Shown piece by piece: positions 1-5,026 of a stretch of 5,026 nucleotides of DNA (position 1 is its first letter; each line of letters opens with the position of its first letter). The translations under genes and the position numbers were made by a program. The DNA comes from Methanosalsum sp. (lineage in GTDB: Archaea; Halobacteriota; Methanosarcinia; Methanosarcinales; Methanosarcinaceae), in NCBI GenBank assembly GCA_007127385.1, contig SKZM01000127.1:1-5026 (forward strand), in the 5' to 3' direction. The notes beneath the pieces are model-generated. The model worked only from the letters and a program-made list of their open reading frames with translations, was not told where the DNA came from and searched no databases.

Positions 1-693
1 ACCAATATATCTATAGGAGTCCTTCTACTGTATACTGCACCGATTTATGTTACTCTCCTTTCTCCAATATTCCTGAAAGAAGGGATCTCAATGCAGGGAA
101 TGCTGGGATTATTACTTTCAATTGGAGGGATCGTTATGATAGTAGACCCAAGCAATGGTGCACTTGGAGGAGAGTATCTAAACTATACACTTGGGATCCT
201 ATTCGGCCTTCTTGCAGGACTATCCTTTGGAACCACAATAATTACAGTAAATTACCTTAAGGACTCATATACAGGATTGTCCCAGTTATTCTGGTCTACA
301 GGTATAAGCATAGTCATACTATCGCCATTTGCAGTCAATACATGCAGCCAGTCATTATCAGATAATATCACAATGCTGATTTCATTTGGAGTTCTGACAA
401 CAGCCATAGGAGCTCTCTTTTACCTGAGCGGAATTGTTCGCATAAAAGCTCAAAAGGCCGGAGTACTTGCCTTACTTGAACCAGTCAGTGGCATATTTTT
501 TGGCTTTGCAATCCTTGGAGACCCTATATTTGCAAGTACAATTAAGGGATGCAGCTTCATATTACTTGGAGCCATGGTTGTAAGCATGAATAAGTCTCAA
601 TTTACCCGAATTCAGGAAATTGCAGGTACTATGATAGGAAAAAGCAGAAAGTACCCACAAAATACAGAAAGTACTGGAATGGAAAGCATTTAA
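1..693 (+). CDS. EamA/DMT-family membrane transporter, 5' end outside the window
   Basis: The reading frame is open from the first base, so the ATG at 91 is internal and the gene starts upstream of the window. About 230 residues are visible; EamA proteins are usually near 300, so roughly 70 are missing. The visible start, with YTAPIYVTLLSP followed by a lysine-glutamate pair, matches the last part of the first EamA repeat. A complete second repeat follows (visible residues about 63-186), with hydrophobic segments near 3-22, 32-48, 63-84, 92-112, 122-162 and 168-186, and the typical LLEPVSGIFFGF stretch near the end. The last 45 residues are hydrophilic. The family exports or imports small metabolites such as amino acids across the cytoplasmic membrane; the substrate here cannot be read. 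The gene is 321 bases from the next operon, which has its own promoter, so a functional link is unlikely. Confidence 0.85.
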   Translation, partial: TNISIGVLLLYTAPIYVTLLSPIFLKEGISMQGMLGLLLSIGGIVMIVDPSNGALGGEYLNYTLGILFGLLAGLSFGTTIITVNYLKDSYTGLSQLFWSTGISIVILSPFAVNTCSQSLSDNITMLISFGVLTTAIGALFYLSGIVRIKAQKAGVLALLEPVSGIFFGFAILGDPIFASTIKGCSFILLGAMVVSMNKSQFTRIQEIAGTMIGKSRKYPQNTESTGMESI

Positions 694-725
694 CATAAAA
701 GGTCTAAAATTCATGTGAAACCATC

Positions 726-824
726 TTACTCCGGCACTTCATGTACCTTCAAATATACAGGCTGATTTTTTCCACCAAACATTTTGGAAAAAATTGGCCT
801 TCCACTCATTGCATAATACTGCAT
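726..824 (-). other. Candidate small ORF or gene remnant, unrecognised
   Basis: On the - strand a frame from ATG at 824 (or the second ATG at 809) runs to TAA at 728-726 and gives 32 or 27 residues. The composition is protein-like, with a basic, glycine-containing middle (PIFSKMFGGK) and an acidic end (KVHEVPE). An overlapping frame, 882-739, gives 47 residues beginning MQLSLTAFIEEIIVD. Joining the start of the second to the end of the first would make one continuous protein-like reading, which could mean a frameshifted, decayed gene. I see no Shine-Dalgarno site before any of these ATGs and recognise no family. The hairpin at 765-794 lies inside it. It may simply be chance. Confidence 0.2.
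765..794 (+). terminator. Perfect inverted repeat, possible terminator of the EamA gene
   Basis: ATTTTTTCCA (765-774) and TGGAAAAAAT (785-794) are exact reverse complements, giving a 10-bp stem with a 10-base loop. It lies 72 bases after the transporter stop codon, and its left arm carries a run of six T on the + strand, the kind of oligo-T tract at which archaeal RNA polymerase stops. No T run follows the right arm, so it is not a classic bacterial-type terminator. A protein-binding operator is the alternative. Confidence 0.4.
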
Positions 825-912
825 TAATAAGCCAGCAGTCCACAATTATTTCTTCAATAAAAGCTGTCAGTGATAATTGCATTCAGGCCATTAATTAGAT
901 TCACCAGAACAA

Positions 913-920
913 TTTATATA
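913..920 (+). promoter_or_regulatory. Archaeal TATA box for the radical SAM/ABC operon
   Basis: TTTATATA at 913-920 is a close match to the methanogen TATA consensus and sits in the most A/T-rich part of the intergenic region. With usual archaeal spacing, transcription would start near 941-946 and leave a leader of about 70 bases before the ATG at 1015. The sequence is nearly palindromic (the - strand reads TATATAAA), so weak divergent transcription is possible. No clear BRE element was seen upstream. Confidence 0.55.
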
Positions 921-954
921 TTTTATTTTTTAAACATTATCAAAGTTCTCAGCT

Positions 955-979
955 TGCTGATATCTTATTAATTTCAGCA
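955..979 (+). promoter_or_regulatory. Short stem in the presumed operon leader
   Basis: TGCTGA (955-960) and TCAGCA (974-979) form a perfect 6-bp stem with a 13-base A/T-rich loop, inside the predicted 5' leader of the radical SAM gene. It could be a regulator half-site pair or a leader hairpin. It matches no riboswitch I know, and a repeat this short can occur by chance. Confidence 0.25.
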
Positions 980-1014
980 GGATTAACATCCCGATTAAGT
1001 AATTTTATTCAAAA

Positions 1015-2010
1015 ATGGTGAGATATTTGTCAAATTTAAACCTTATTCAGGAATTAAAAAAAAAGGCATTGAAAGGAAAAAAGCTGAACCGTGATGAGAT
1101 CATATCCCTGCTAGAAATAGACCCGGAATCAGAAGAAGCTGAATTACTTGGAAACGCTGCAAGGGAGGTTGCAGGAGCAATCACAAATGATAGGGCTAAT
1201 ATCTGGGCATCTGTTGGTGTAGATTACAGAAATTGTCCGATGAGCTGCAATTTCTGCGCTTTTGGAAAAGAATGGGGGATTGTAACTGAAGAAAACGAAA
1301 GAAGTTTTGATCAGATAACTGAGATCATCCATAACATTGTATCACAGGGAGCAAGATGGATCATCTTACGAACAACCCAATTTTATAAATTTGACAAATT
1401 AACTGAATTAACTAAACTGGTCCGATCAGAAGTTCCCGGAGATTATGAAATTGTTGTCAATACCGGTGAATTTGATGAACTGAATGCAAAGATTCTCGAA
1501 GAATCAGGAGTACAGAGAGTGTATCATACACTGAGGCTAAGAGAAGGTATTGATACAAAATTTGAACCAAATGATAGAATTGCAACACTTGAGACAATAA
1601 GGGATTCACAACTTGAACTTGCATATCTGATAGAACCTATTGGTATTGAGCATGAAAACGAAGAAATTGCAGATATTTTTTTGACTGGTTTAGAGTATGG
1701 TACAACACTAACTGGCGCAATGGCTAGAGTACCATTACCTAAAACACCACTAAGTGAATTACCACAGATATCCAGTCGAAGGCATGCACAGATAGCGGCT
1801 GTTACAAGACTTGCTGCAAATAGACATGCACCAAATATCTGTGTACATCCTCCTAACCAAACAGCTCTTAACTGGGGTGCAAATGTGTTAGTTGTTGAAA
1901 CTGGTGCAATTCCCCGAGATGTTACTAAATGTGAGAGTGAATGGAATGGATTTGATATTAAGACTGCTAAACAAATGTTCAAAAACGCAAATTACGAGTA
2001 CATTGGATGA
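1015..2010 (+). CDS. Radical SAM enzyme, BioB/HydE/PylB-like
   Basis: The 331-residue protein has the layout of the biotin synthase-like radical SAM group. An N-terminal helical part (LNRDEIISLLE, residues 24-34) comes first. The cluster motif CPMSCNFC follows (C74, C78, C81; CX3CX2C), which binds the 4Fe-4S cluster that cleaves S-adenosylmethionine. Next come barrel segments including LRTTQ (118-122), HTLRLREG (171-178), EPIGIEH (207-213) and ARVPLPKTPL (237-246), then a BATS-like C-terminal part with GANVLVVE (288-295) and GAIPRD (297-302). Only two further cysteines exist (C276, C306), too few for the three cysteine ligands of the BioB auxiliary cluster, so BioB-type sulfur insertion is unlikely. 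The reaction is unknown. An in-frame stop at 1000-1002 limits the start. The ATG at 1015 has no Shine-Dalgarno site, whereas GGTGA (1017-1021) stands well placed for a TTG at 1027. First gene of the operon with the ABC importer. Confidence 0.85.
   Translation: MVRYLSNLNLIQELKKKALKGKKLNRDEIISLLEIDPESEEAELLGNAAREVAGAITNDRANIWASVGVDYRNCPMSCNFCAFGKEWGIVTEENERSFDQITEIIHNIVSQGARWIILRTTQFYKFDKLTELTKLVRSEVPGDYEIVVNTGEFDELNAKILEESGVQRVYHTLRLREGIDTKFEPNDRIATLETIRDSQLELAYLIEPIGIEHENEEIADIFLTGLEYGTTLTGAMARVPLPKTPLSELPQISSRRHAQIAAVTRLAANRHAPNICVHPPNQTALNWGANVLVVETGAIPRDVTKCESEWNGFDIKTAKQMFKNANYEYIG
2005..2010 (+). promoter_or_regulatory. Weak ribosome binding site of the binding-protein gene
   Basis: GGATGA ends with the stop codon of the radical SAM gene and lies 7 bases before the ATG at 2018. 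It is a partial match to the archaeal consensus and suggests that translation of the two genes is coupled. Confidence 0.4.
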
Positions 2011-2017
2011 ATAAAAT

Positions 2018-2995
2018 ATGAAAACTCTGATTTATATAATATGTTTTCTATTAATATTAGTTTTCACTGTTTCATTATCAGGTTGTATCAATGAGGAGAA
2101 CGAATTCGATGCAACTGTAGGAACATGGAGAACAGCTCAGACGATTCAGCCATATGTGTACCATGAACATATTGGTGAGGATTATAGTATGAATGTGCTT
2201 CCATTCACAAACCCGGGTGATCAAAAATCTGCTTTACTGGCTGGAGGTCTGGATATGACCGGCACAACAATAGCACTTGCAATCACTGGTGCATCAAAAG
2301 GAGAACCAATCGTCATAGTAAGTAGCCTCTGCAATAAATGTTCAGCAATTGTTGTTAGAGAAGGTTCGGATATAGAAACACCAGCCGACCTTAAAGGTAA
2401 AACTATTGCATATGTTCCAGGAACAATGCACCATGTACTTCTGCTTGAAACACTCAAGAAAGAAGGGTTGGATCCAAATGAAGATGTTGTATTAAAACGG
2501 ATTGATTTTTTTGATATGGGTCAGGCATTATCAAGAGGTACAGTCGATGCTTTTTGTAGTGGAGAACCTTATCCATCAGTGGCAGTAGCAGAAGGATACG
2601 GTAGAATACTTACTTATCCATATTACGGAGATAATATAGGAACTATTAATGCAGGAATGATCACTACAAAAGACAAAATCGAGAATGATAGGGATAAGAT
2701 ACAAGTTTTAGTAACAGCTCATGCAAGAACCACACAGCATTTAAACCAAAATAAGGATGAATGGCTTACTTTGGCAGAAACTTTTGGTACATCTAGAGAT
2801 GTTCTAGAAATAGCAGAACCTAACATGGAACTTGTATGGGATATTGATGATGATTACATAGAAAACACAAGAAATCTCGCAATTGAAATGTACGAGCTTG
2901 GAATGATAAACAATGTGCCTGATATTGATTCAATGTTTGATTTGAGCTTCGTAGAAGAAGCAAGAAACAATACAAATAATACAAATATTAACTAA
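2018..2995 (+). CDS. ABC transporter substrate-binding lipoprotein, NitT/TauT (SsuA/THI5-like) type
   Basis: The 325-residue protein starts with a hydrophobic signal (residues 4-20) ending in the lipobox LSGC, so C23 is the probable lipid-anchored residue and the protein sits outside the cell. The rest has the two-lobed SsuA/NMT1/THI5 pattern: a solute-loop region with LLAGGLDMTGT (73-83), the DLKGKTIAYVPGT hinge (124-136) and ALSRGTVDAF with GEPYP (170-185). Family members bind nitrate, taurine, alkanesulfonates or thiamine-precursor pyrimidines and hand them to the permease. Unusual for an extracytoplasmic protein are C105, C108 (CNKC) and C180, which might form a disulfide or contact a metal or thiol ligand. 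The C-terminus is Asn/Thr-rich with two N-x-T sequons (N317, N320). It follows the radical SAM gene by 7 bases and precedes the permease by 2. The ligand cannot be named. Confidence 0.85.
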   Translation: MKTLIYIICFLLILVFTVSLSGCINEENEFDATVGTWRTAQTIQPYVYHEHIGEDYSMNVLPFTNPGDQKSALLAGGLDMTGTTIALAITGASKGEPIVIVSSLCNKCSAIVVREGSDIETPADLKGKTIAYVPGTMHHVLLLETLKKEGLDPNEDVVLKRIDFFDMGQALSRGTVDAFCSGEPYPSVAVAEGYGRILTYPYYGDNIGTINAGMITTKDKIENDRDKIQVLVTAHARTTQHLNQNKDEWLTLAETFGTSRDVLEIAEPNMELVWDIDDDYIENTRNLAIEMYELGMINNVPDIDSMFDLSFVEEARNNTNNTNIN

Positions 2996-2997
2996 AA

Positions 2998-3798
2998 ATG
3001 TTAAATCTAAAAAAAATAAATTTGTTAGGTTTTTTAATACCAGCAATTGTTTTTACCTTCTGGTATATTGTAACCATGGGAGGTATGGTACCACCATATT
3101 TGGTTCCTTCCCCTTCCACTTTACTCTTAGTGTCCATCGATTTTGCAATAGGTAATCTGAACATAACACCTTATTCTGGAACTTTGTTCACTCATGCATA
3201 TGCGAGTATAACAAGAGTATTATATGGATTTGCAATAGCTACTGTTTTGGGACTGACTCTGGGGTTTTTAACTGGAAGAAGCATGTTAGCTAAAGATACC
3301 TTTGATCCAACAGTACACCTTATTAGAATTATTCCAGGTATTGGATGGTTGCCCATTGCTATAGTTTGGTTCGGTGTTGGTGAAACAACAACTTTGTTCT
3401 TGATATCCTTAGCCGCTTTTTTCCCAATATATGTCAATGCAGCACAGGGTGCTTCTTCAGTCTCGCCACTTCTGATCAGAGCAGGGAAAATGCTTGGCGC
3501 AAATAATATTTCATTATATACAACAGTTATCATACCAGCAGCTATGCCTTCAACGATTGCAGGATTAAGATTAGGACTGGGCGTATCGTGGGGGTTTTTA
3601 GTTCTAGGAGAACTTACAGGAGTCGCAAGCGGACTGGGTGCGTTGATGATGGATGCAAGAATGTTAGGGCATGTGGATATTATTCTGGTTTCAATGATTT
3701 GTATAGGGATCCTGGGACGTGTTAGTGATATATTGCTAATGTCTTCTTTTAAGAGGTCAGGATTGCTGATTGAAGGAGATAAAAATGAAGGGAACTGA
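2998..3798 (+). CDS. ABC transporter permease, SsuC/TauC-like
   Basis: The 266-residue membrane protein has about six hydrophobic segments (near residues 8-27, 65-92, 108-125, 131-147, 190-210 and 226-245) and the cytoplasmic coupling loop of BPD permeases: AGKMLGANN (162-170) followed by IIPAAMPSTIAGLRLGLG (178-195). RIIPGIGWLPIAIVWFG (110-126) is typical of the NitT/TauT permeases. It would form a homodimeric channel that receives solute from the upstream lipoprotein and is driven by the downstream ATPase. It starts 2 bases after the binding-protein stop codon with no visible Shine-Dalgarno site, so translation probably relies on reinitiation. Its last 14 bases overlap the ATPase gene. Length is normal for the family (about 250-270). 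Confidence 0.9.
   Translation: MLNLKKINLLGFLIPAIVFTFWYIVTMGGMVPPYLVPSPSTLLLVSIDFAIGNLNITPYSGTLFTHAYASITRVLYGFAIATVLGLTLGFLTGRSMLAKDTFDPTVHLIRIIPGIGWLPIAIVWFGVGETTTLFLISLAAFFPIYVNAAQGASSVSPLLIRAGKMLGANNISLYTTVIIPAAMPSTIAGLRLGLGVSWGFLVLGELTGVASGLGALMMDARMLGHVDIILVSMICIGILGRVSDILLMSSFKRSGLLIEGDKNEGN
3775..3778 (+). promoter_or_regulatory. Ribosome binding site that fixes the ATPase start
   Basis: GGAG (within AAGGAGAT) lies 6 bases before the ATG at 3785, inside the 3' end of the permease gene. The same frame has a TTG at 3770 that would give five more residues, but the Shine-Dalgarno site falls after it, so 3785 is the better start. Confidence 0.7.
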
Positions 3799-4555
3799 TA
3801 TAGTTGTCAAAGGACTTAGTAAAAGTTACAATTCAGTTAATGGAGAAGAGAGCTTGGAAGTTCTCGATGACATTTATCTTCATATAAAGCAAGGAGAATT
3901 CATCAGTATACTTGGCCCTAGTGGCTGTGGTAAATCTACATTACTGAACATTCTTGCGGGTTTTGAGTCTGGTGATAATGGTGTTGCAACATGCTGTAAA
4001 GAAAAGATTGAAGGAGTGTCAACCCAACGAGCAGTTGTATTCCAGTCGCCTGTACTATTCCCATGGTTGAGCGTAAGAAAAAATGTAATGTTTGGTTTAA
4101 AGCAAAAAAAAATGGATGATGGAGCGAGGCAGAAAATTGTAGATAAGTATTTGAAAGCCGTTGGCATCAGTAAATTTGAAAATTATTATCCCGGTCAGCT
4201 ATCTGGTGGTATGCAGCAGAGAGTCGCCCTTGCTCGTGTTCTCGTACTTGATCCCAATATACTATTAATGGACGAACCTTTTGCAGCACTGGATGCACAA
4301 TCAAGACTTAGCATGCAGGAATTACTGTTAAATCTTTGGCAAAAGCATAAACCTACCGTTATATTTGTTACACATGATGTTGAAGAAGCACTGTTCCTAT
4401 CCGACAAAGTATTTATCATGAGCGGAAGGCCAGGTAGAATTAAAAAAGAAATTGAAGTGACATTTAGAAGACCACGCAATATATCTATAATTGGAACACC
4501 AGAGTTTTCTGAATTAAAAAAACATATATTATCAACTCTGATGGACATATATTAG
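3785..4555 (+). CDS. ABC transporter ATP-binding protein, SsuB/TauB-like
   Basis: The 256-residue protein has every ABC ATPase motif: Walker A GPSGCGKST (44-52), Q-loop glutamine Q87 in VVFQSPVLFPW, signature LSGGMQQR (139-146), Walker B ILLMDEP (159-165) with catalytic E164, D-loop AALD (167-170) and switch histidine H197 in VTHDVEEA. The sequence around Q87 and the ending after SGRPGRI are typical of the nitrate/sulfonate/taurine branch. It hydrolyses ATP on the cytoplasmic face to power the permease encoded just upstream. I chose the ATG at 3785, preceded by a good GGAG site, rather than the TTG at 3770. The gene overlaps the permease by 14 bases and is the last intact gene of the operon. 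A degenerate relative of its own 5' end follows 28 bases after its stop codon. Confidence 0.93.
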   Translation: MKGTDIVVKGLSKSYNSVNGEESLEVLDDIYLHIKQGEFISILGPSGCGKSTLLNILAGFESGDNGVATCCKEKIEGVSTQRAVVFQSPVLFPWLSVRKNVMFGLKQKKMDDGARQKIVDKYLKAVGISKFENYYPGQLSGGMQQRVALARVLVLDPNILLMDEPFAALDAQSRLSMQELLLNLWQKHKPTVIFVTHDVEEALFLSDKVFIMSGRPGRIKKEIEVTFRRPRNISIIGTPEFSELKKHILSTLMDIY

Positions 4556-4582
4556 TCAATTTTTATTATGTCACCATTTCTT

Positions 4583-4721
4583 AATGAACTGATATAGTTA
4601 TCAACAATCTCACTAAGAACTATCCATTCCCTGCAGAGATAAGCATCTAAGAGTCCTGGATAATATTCAGCTTAGTATAGAAGAGGGGGAATTTGTCGGC
4701 ATAGTAGGACCGTACAGATAA
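4583..4721 (+). pseudogene. Truncated, frameshifted remnant of a second ABC ATPase gene
   Basis: From 4588 one frame reads TDIVINNLTKNYPFPAE before a stop at 4648-4650. From 4653 a shifted frame reads VLDNIQLSIEEGEFVGIVGP and then YR and a TAA at 4719-4721. Together these match the first 45 residues of the intact ATPase just upstream (TDIVVKGLSKSY, then VLDDIYLHIKQGEFISILGP). They end just as Walker A should begin, so the P-loop and all later motifs are missing. The start is also damaged: the ATG at 4584 is out of frame with TDIV. At DNA level 4586-4604 matches 3792-3810 at 18 of 19 bases, while the rest has diverged, so this looks like a paralogue rather than a fresh duplicate. Similarity stops near 4713, where the hairpin next to the convergent regulator begins. 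It cannot make a working ATPase. Confidence 0.75.
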
Positions 4722-4747
4722 AGAATGGATATATTTATCTGTTTTTT
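4714..4747 (+). terminator. Hairpin plus T run, terminator of the ABC operon
   Basis: ACAGATAAA (4714-4722) and TTTATCTGT (4734-4742) pair perfectly over 9 bp around an 11-base loop, and T bases run from 4742 to 4747. This is a good + strand terminator for the four-gene operon and the ATPase remnant. Its right arm contains the stop codon of the convergent regulator. On the - strand no T run follows the stem, so it probably serves the + strand mainly. Confidence 0.6.
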
Positions 4748-5026
4748 AGCCCCATCATCTGATCTATCTCTTCTGCAACATTTTCCAGTTCATCAAATAT
4801 CCTTTCAGAATCCTTCCTGATCTCCTGGACTGCCGATTTGAGACTTCCACCACGGAGGTATATGTACCGTTTTTTCCTGTACACAAGTCCCGCCTGTATC
4901 AGATTTCTAATATGATGGTTAACTCTGGATATATTTATATTCAAGTCATTGGCTATCATTTCAGAAGATATATTGTCTTCATAAGGAGTCCTGTTTAATA
5001 GGTCCTGTATGATCCTGATAGAAACG
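4735..5026 (-). CDS. Winged-helix transcriptional regulator, ArsR-like, 5' end outside the window
   Basis: The frame stays open to the right edge, upstream of the ATG at 4959, so the true start is outside; 96 residues are visible. The visible N-terminus (IRIIQDLLNRTPYE) and SSEMIANDLNI (visible residues 20-30) form the first helices of a winged helix-turn-helix. The recognition helix is ISRVNHHIRNLIQAGLV (32-48), and a basic wing YRKKRYIYLRGG (49-60) follows. A long charged helix (61-92) probably mediates dimerisation. Such proteins bind promoter DNA as dimers. No cysteine is visible, so the metal-sensing cysteines of classical ArsR proteins are absent from this part. It converges on the ABC operon, with 179 bases between stop codons that hold the ATPase remnant. 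It could regulate the operon, but orientation alone does not show it. Confidence 0.8.
   Translation of the reverse strand, partial: VSIRIIQDLLNRTPYEDNISSEMIANDLNINISRVNHHIRNLIQAGLVYRKKRYIYLRGGSLKSAVQEIRKDSERIFDELENVAEEIDQMMGLKNR

Larger units (their letters stand above)
694..1014. other. Intergenic region between transporter and radical SAM operon
   Basis: This 321-base stretch holds no convincing gene on the + strand. In order it contains a perfect inverted repeat (765-794), overlapping short frames on the - strand (726-882), a TATA box (913-920) and the presumed leader of the downstream operon with a small stem (955-979). The part after 900 is strongly A/T-rich, as expected for an archaeal promoter. 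I looked for the conserved TPP-riboswitch core and did not find it. Confidence 0.7.

Noticed and set aside
980..991. GGAT/ATCC hairpin in the leader
   Set aside because: A 4-bp stem with a 4-base loop is expected by chance and has no supporting context.
920..1014. Riboswitch in the operon leader, considered because THI5-like transporters can be thiamine-related
   Set aside because: The leader lacks the conserved TPP-riboswitch core segments and is too A/T-rich and short to form the fold.
1524..1982. 152-residue open frame on the minus strand
   Set aside because: It lies wholly inside the radical SAM gene, which has clear family motifs on the + strand; the antisense translation is Ser/Ile-rich and resembles no family I know.
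3770..3784. TTG start giving a five-residue longer ATPase
   Set aside because: The good GGAG site at 3775-3778 lies after this TTG and is correctly spaced for the ATG at 3785.
3192..4548. Minus-strand open frames (3192-3533, 3880-4167, 4195-4548)
   Set aside because: They are antisense to the permease and ATPase genes, whose motifs are complete; no ribosome binding site or family resemblance was seen.
4568..4597. ATG opening a nine-codon frame just after the ATPase
   Set aside because: It stops after nine codons, has no ribosome binding site and overlaps the ATPase remnant.

Overview
The window most likely comes from a methanogenic archaeon of the Methanosarcinales type (this is inference). 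The DNA is AT-rich. A TTTATATA archaeal TATA box with a long A/T-rich leader precedes the main operon. Shine-Dalgarno sites are of the GGAG/GGTGA kind, the membrane-anchored binding protein ends in N-x-T sequons, and the last gene encodes an ArsR-like winged-helix protein of a style common in methanogens. No rRNA, tRNA, CRISPR array or insertion sequence was seen.

Layout. (1) Positions 1-693, + strand: the C-terminal three quarters of an EamA/DMT-type membrane transporter whose start lies off the left edge. (2) Positions 694-1014: a 321-base intergenic region with a perfect 10-bp inverted repeat that may end the transporter transcript, overlapping minus-strand short frames that could be a small or decayed gene, a TATA box at 913-920 and a probable leader of about 70 bases. 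(3) Positions 1015-4555, + strand: a compact four-gene operon (gaps of 7 and 2 bases, then a 14-base overlap). It encodes a BioB/HydE/PylB-like radical SAM enzyme, a lipoprotein of the NitT/TauT (SsuA/THI5-like) substrate-binding class, its permease and its ATPase. (4) Positions 4583-4721: a frameshifted, truncated ghost of a second ABC ATPase gene that breaks off inside Walker A. (5) Positions 4714-4747: a hairpin followed by a T run, a + strand terminator at the junction. (6) Positions 4735-5026, - strand: the C-terminal part of a winged-helix regulator, convergent with the operon and running off the right edge.

The most interesting unit is the operon. A radical SAM enzyme leads a complete importer for a small, probably anionic or organosulfur/heterocyclic solute. 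The simplest reading is that the transporter imports a precursor that the enzyme modifies, or scavenges the product the enzyme would otherwise make. The enzyme keeps the CX3CX2C cluster motif but has only two other cysteines, so it cannot supply the three cysteine ligands of the BioB auxiliary cluster and probably does not do BioB-type sulfur insertion. The substrate cannot be named from the sequence. The ghost ATPase downstream suggests that this locus once held a second transporter cassette that was mostly deleted.
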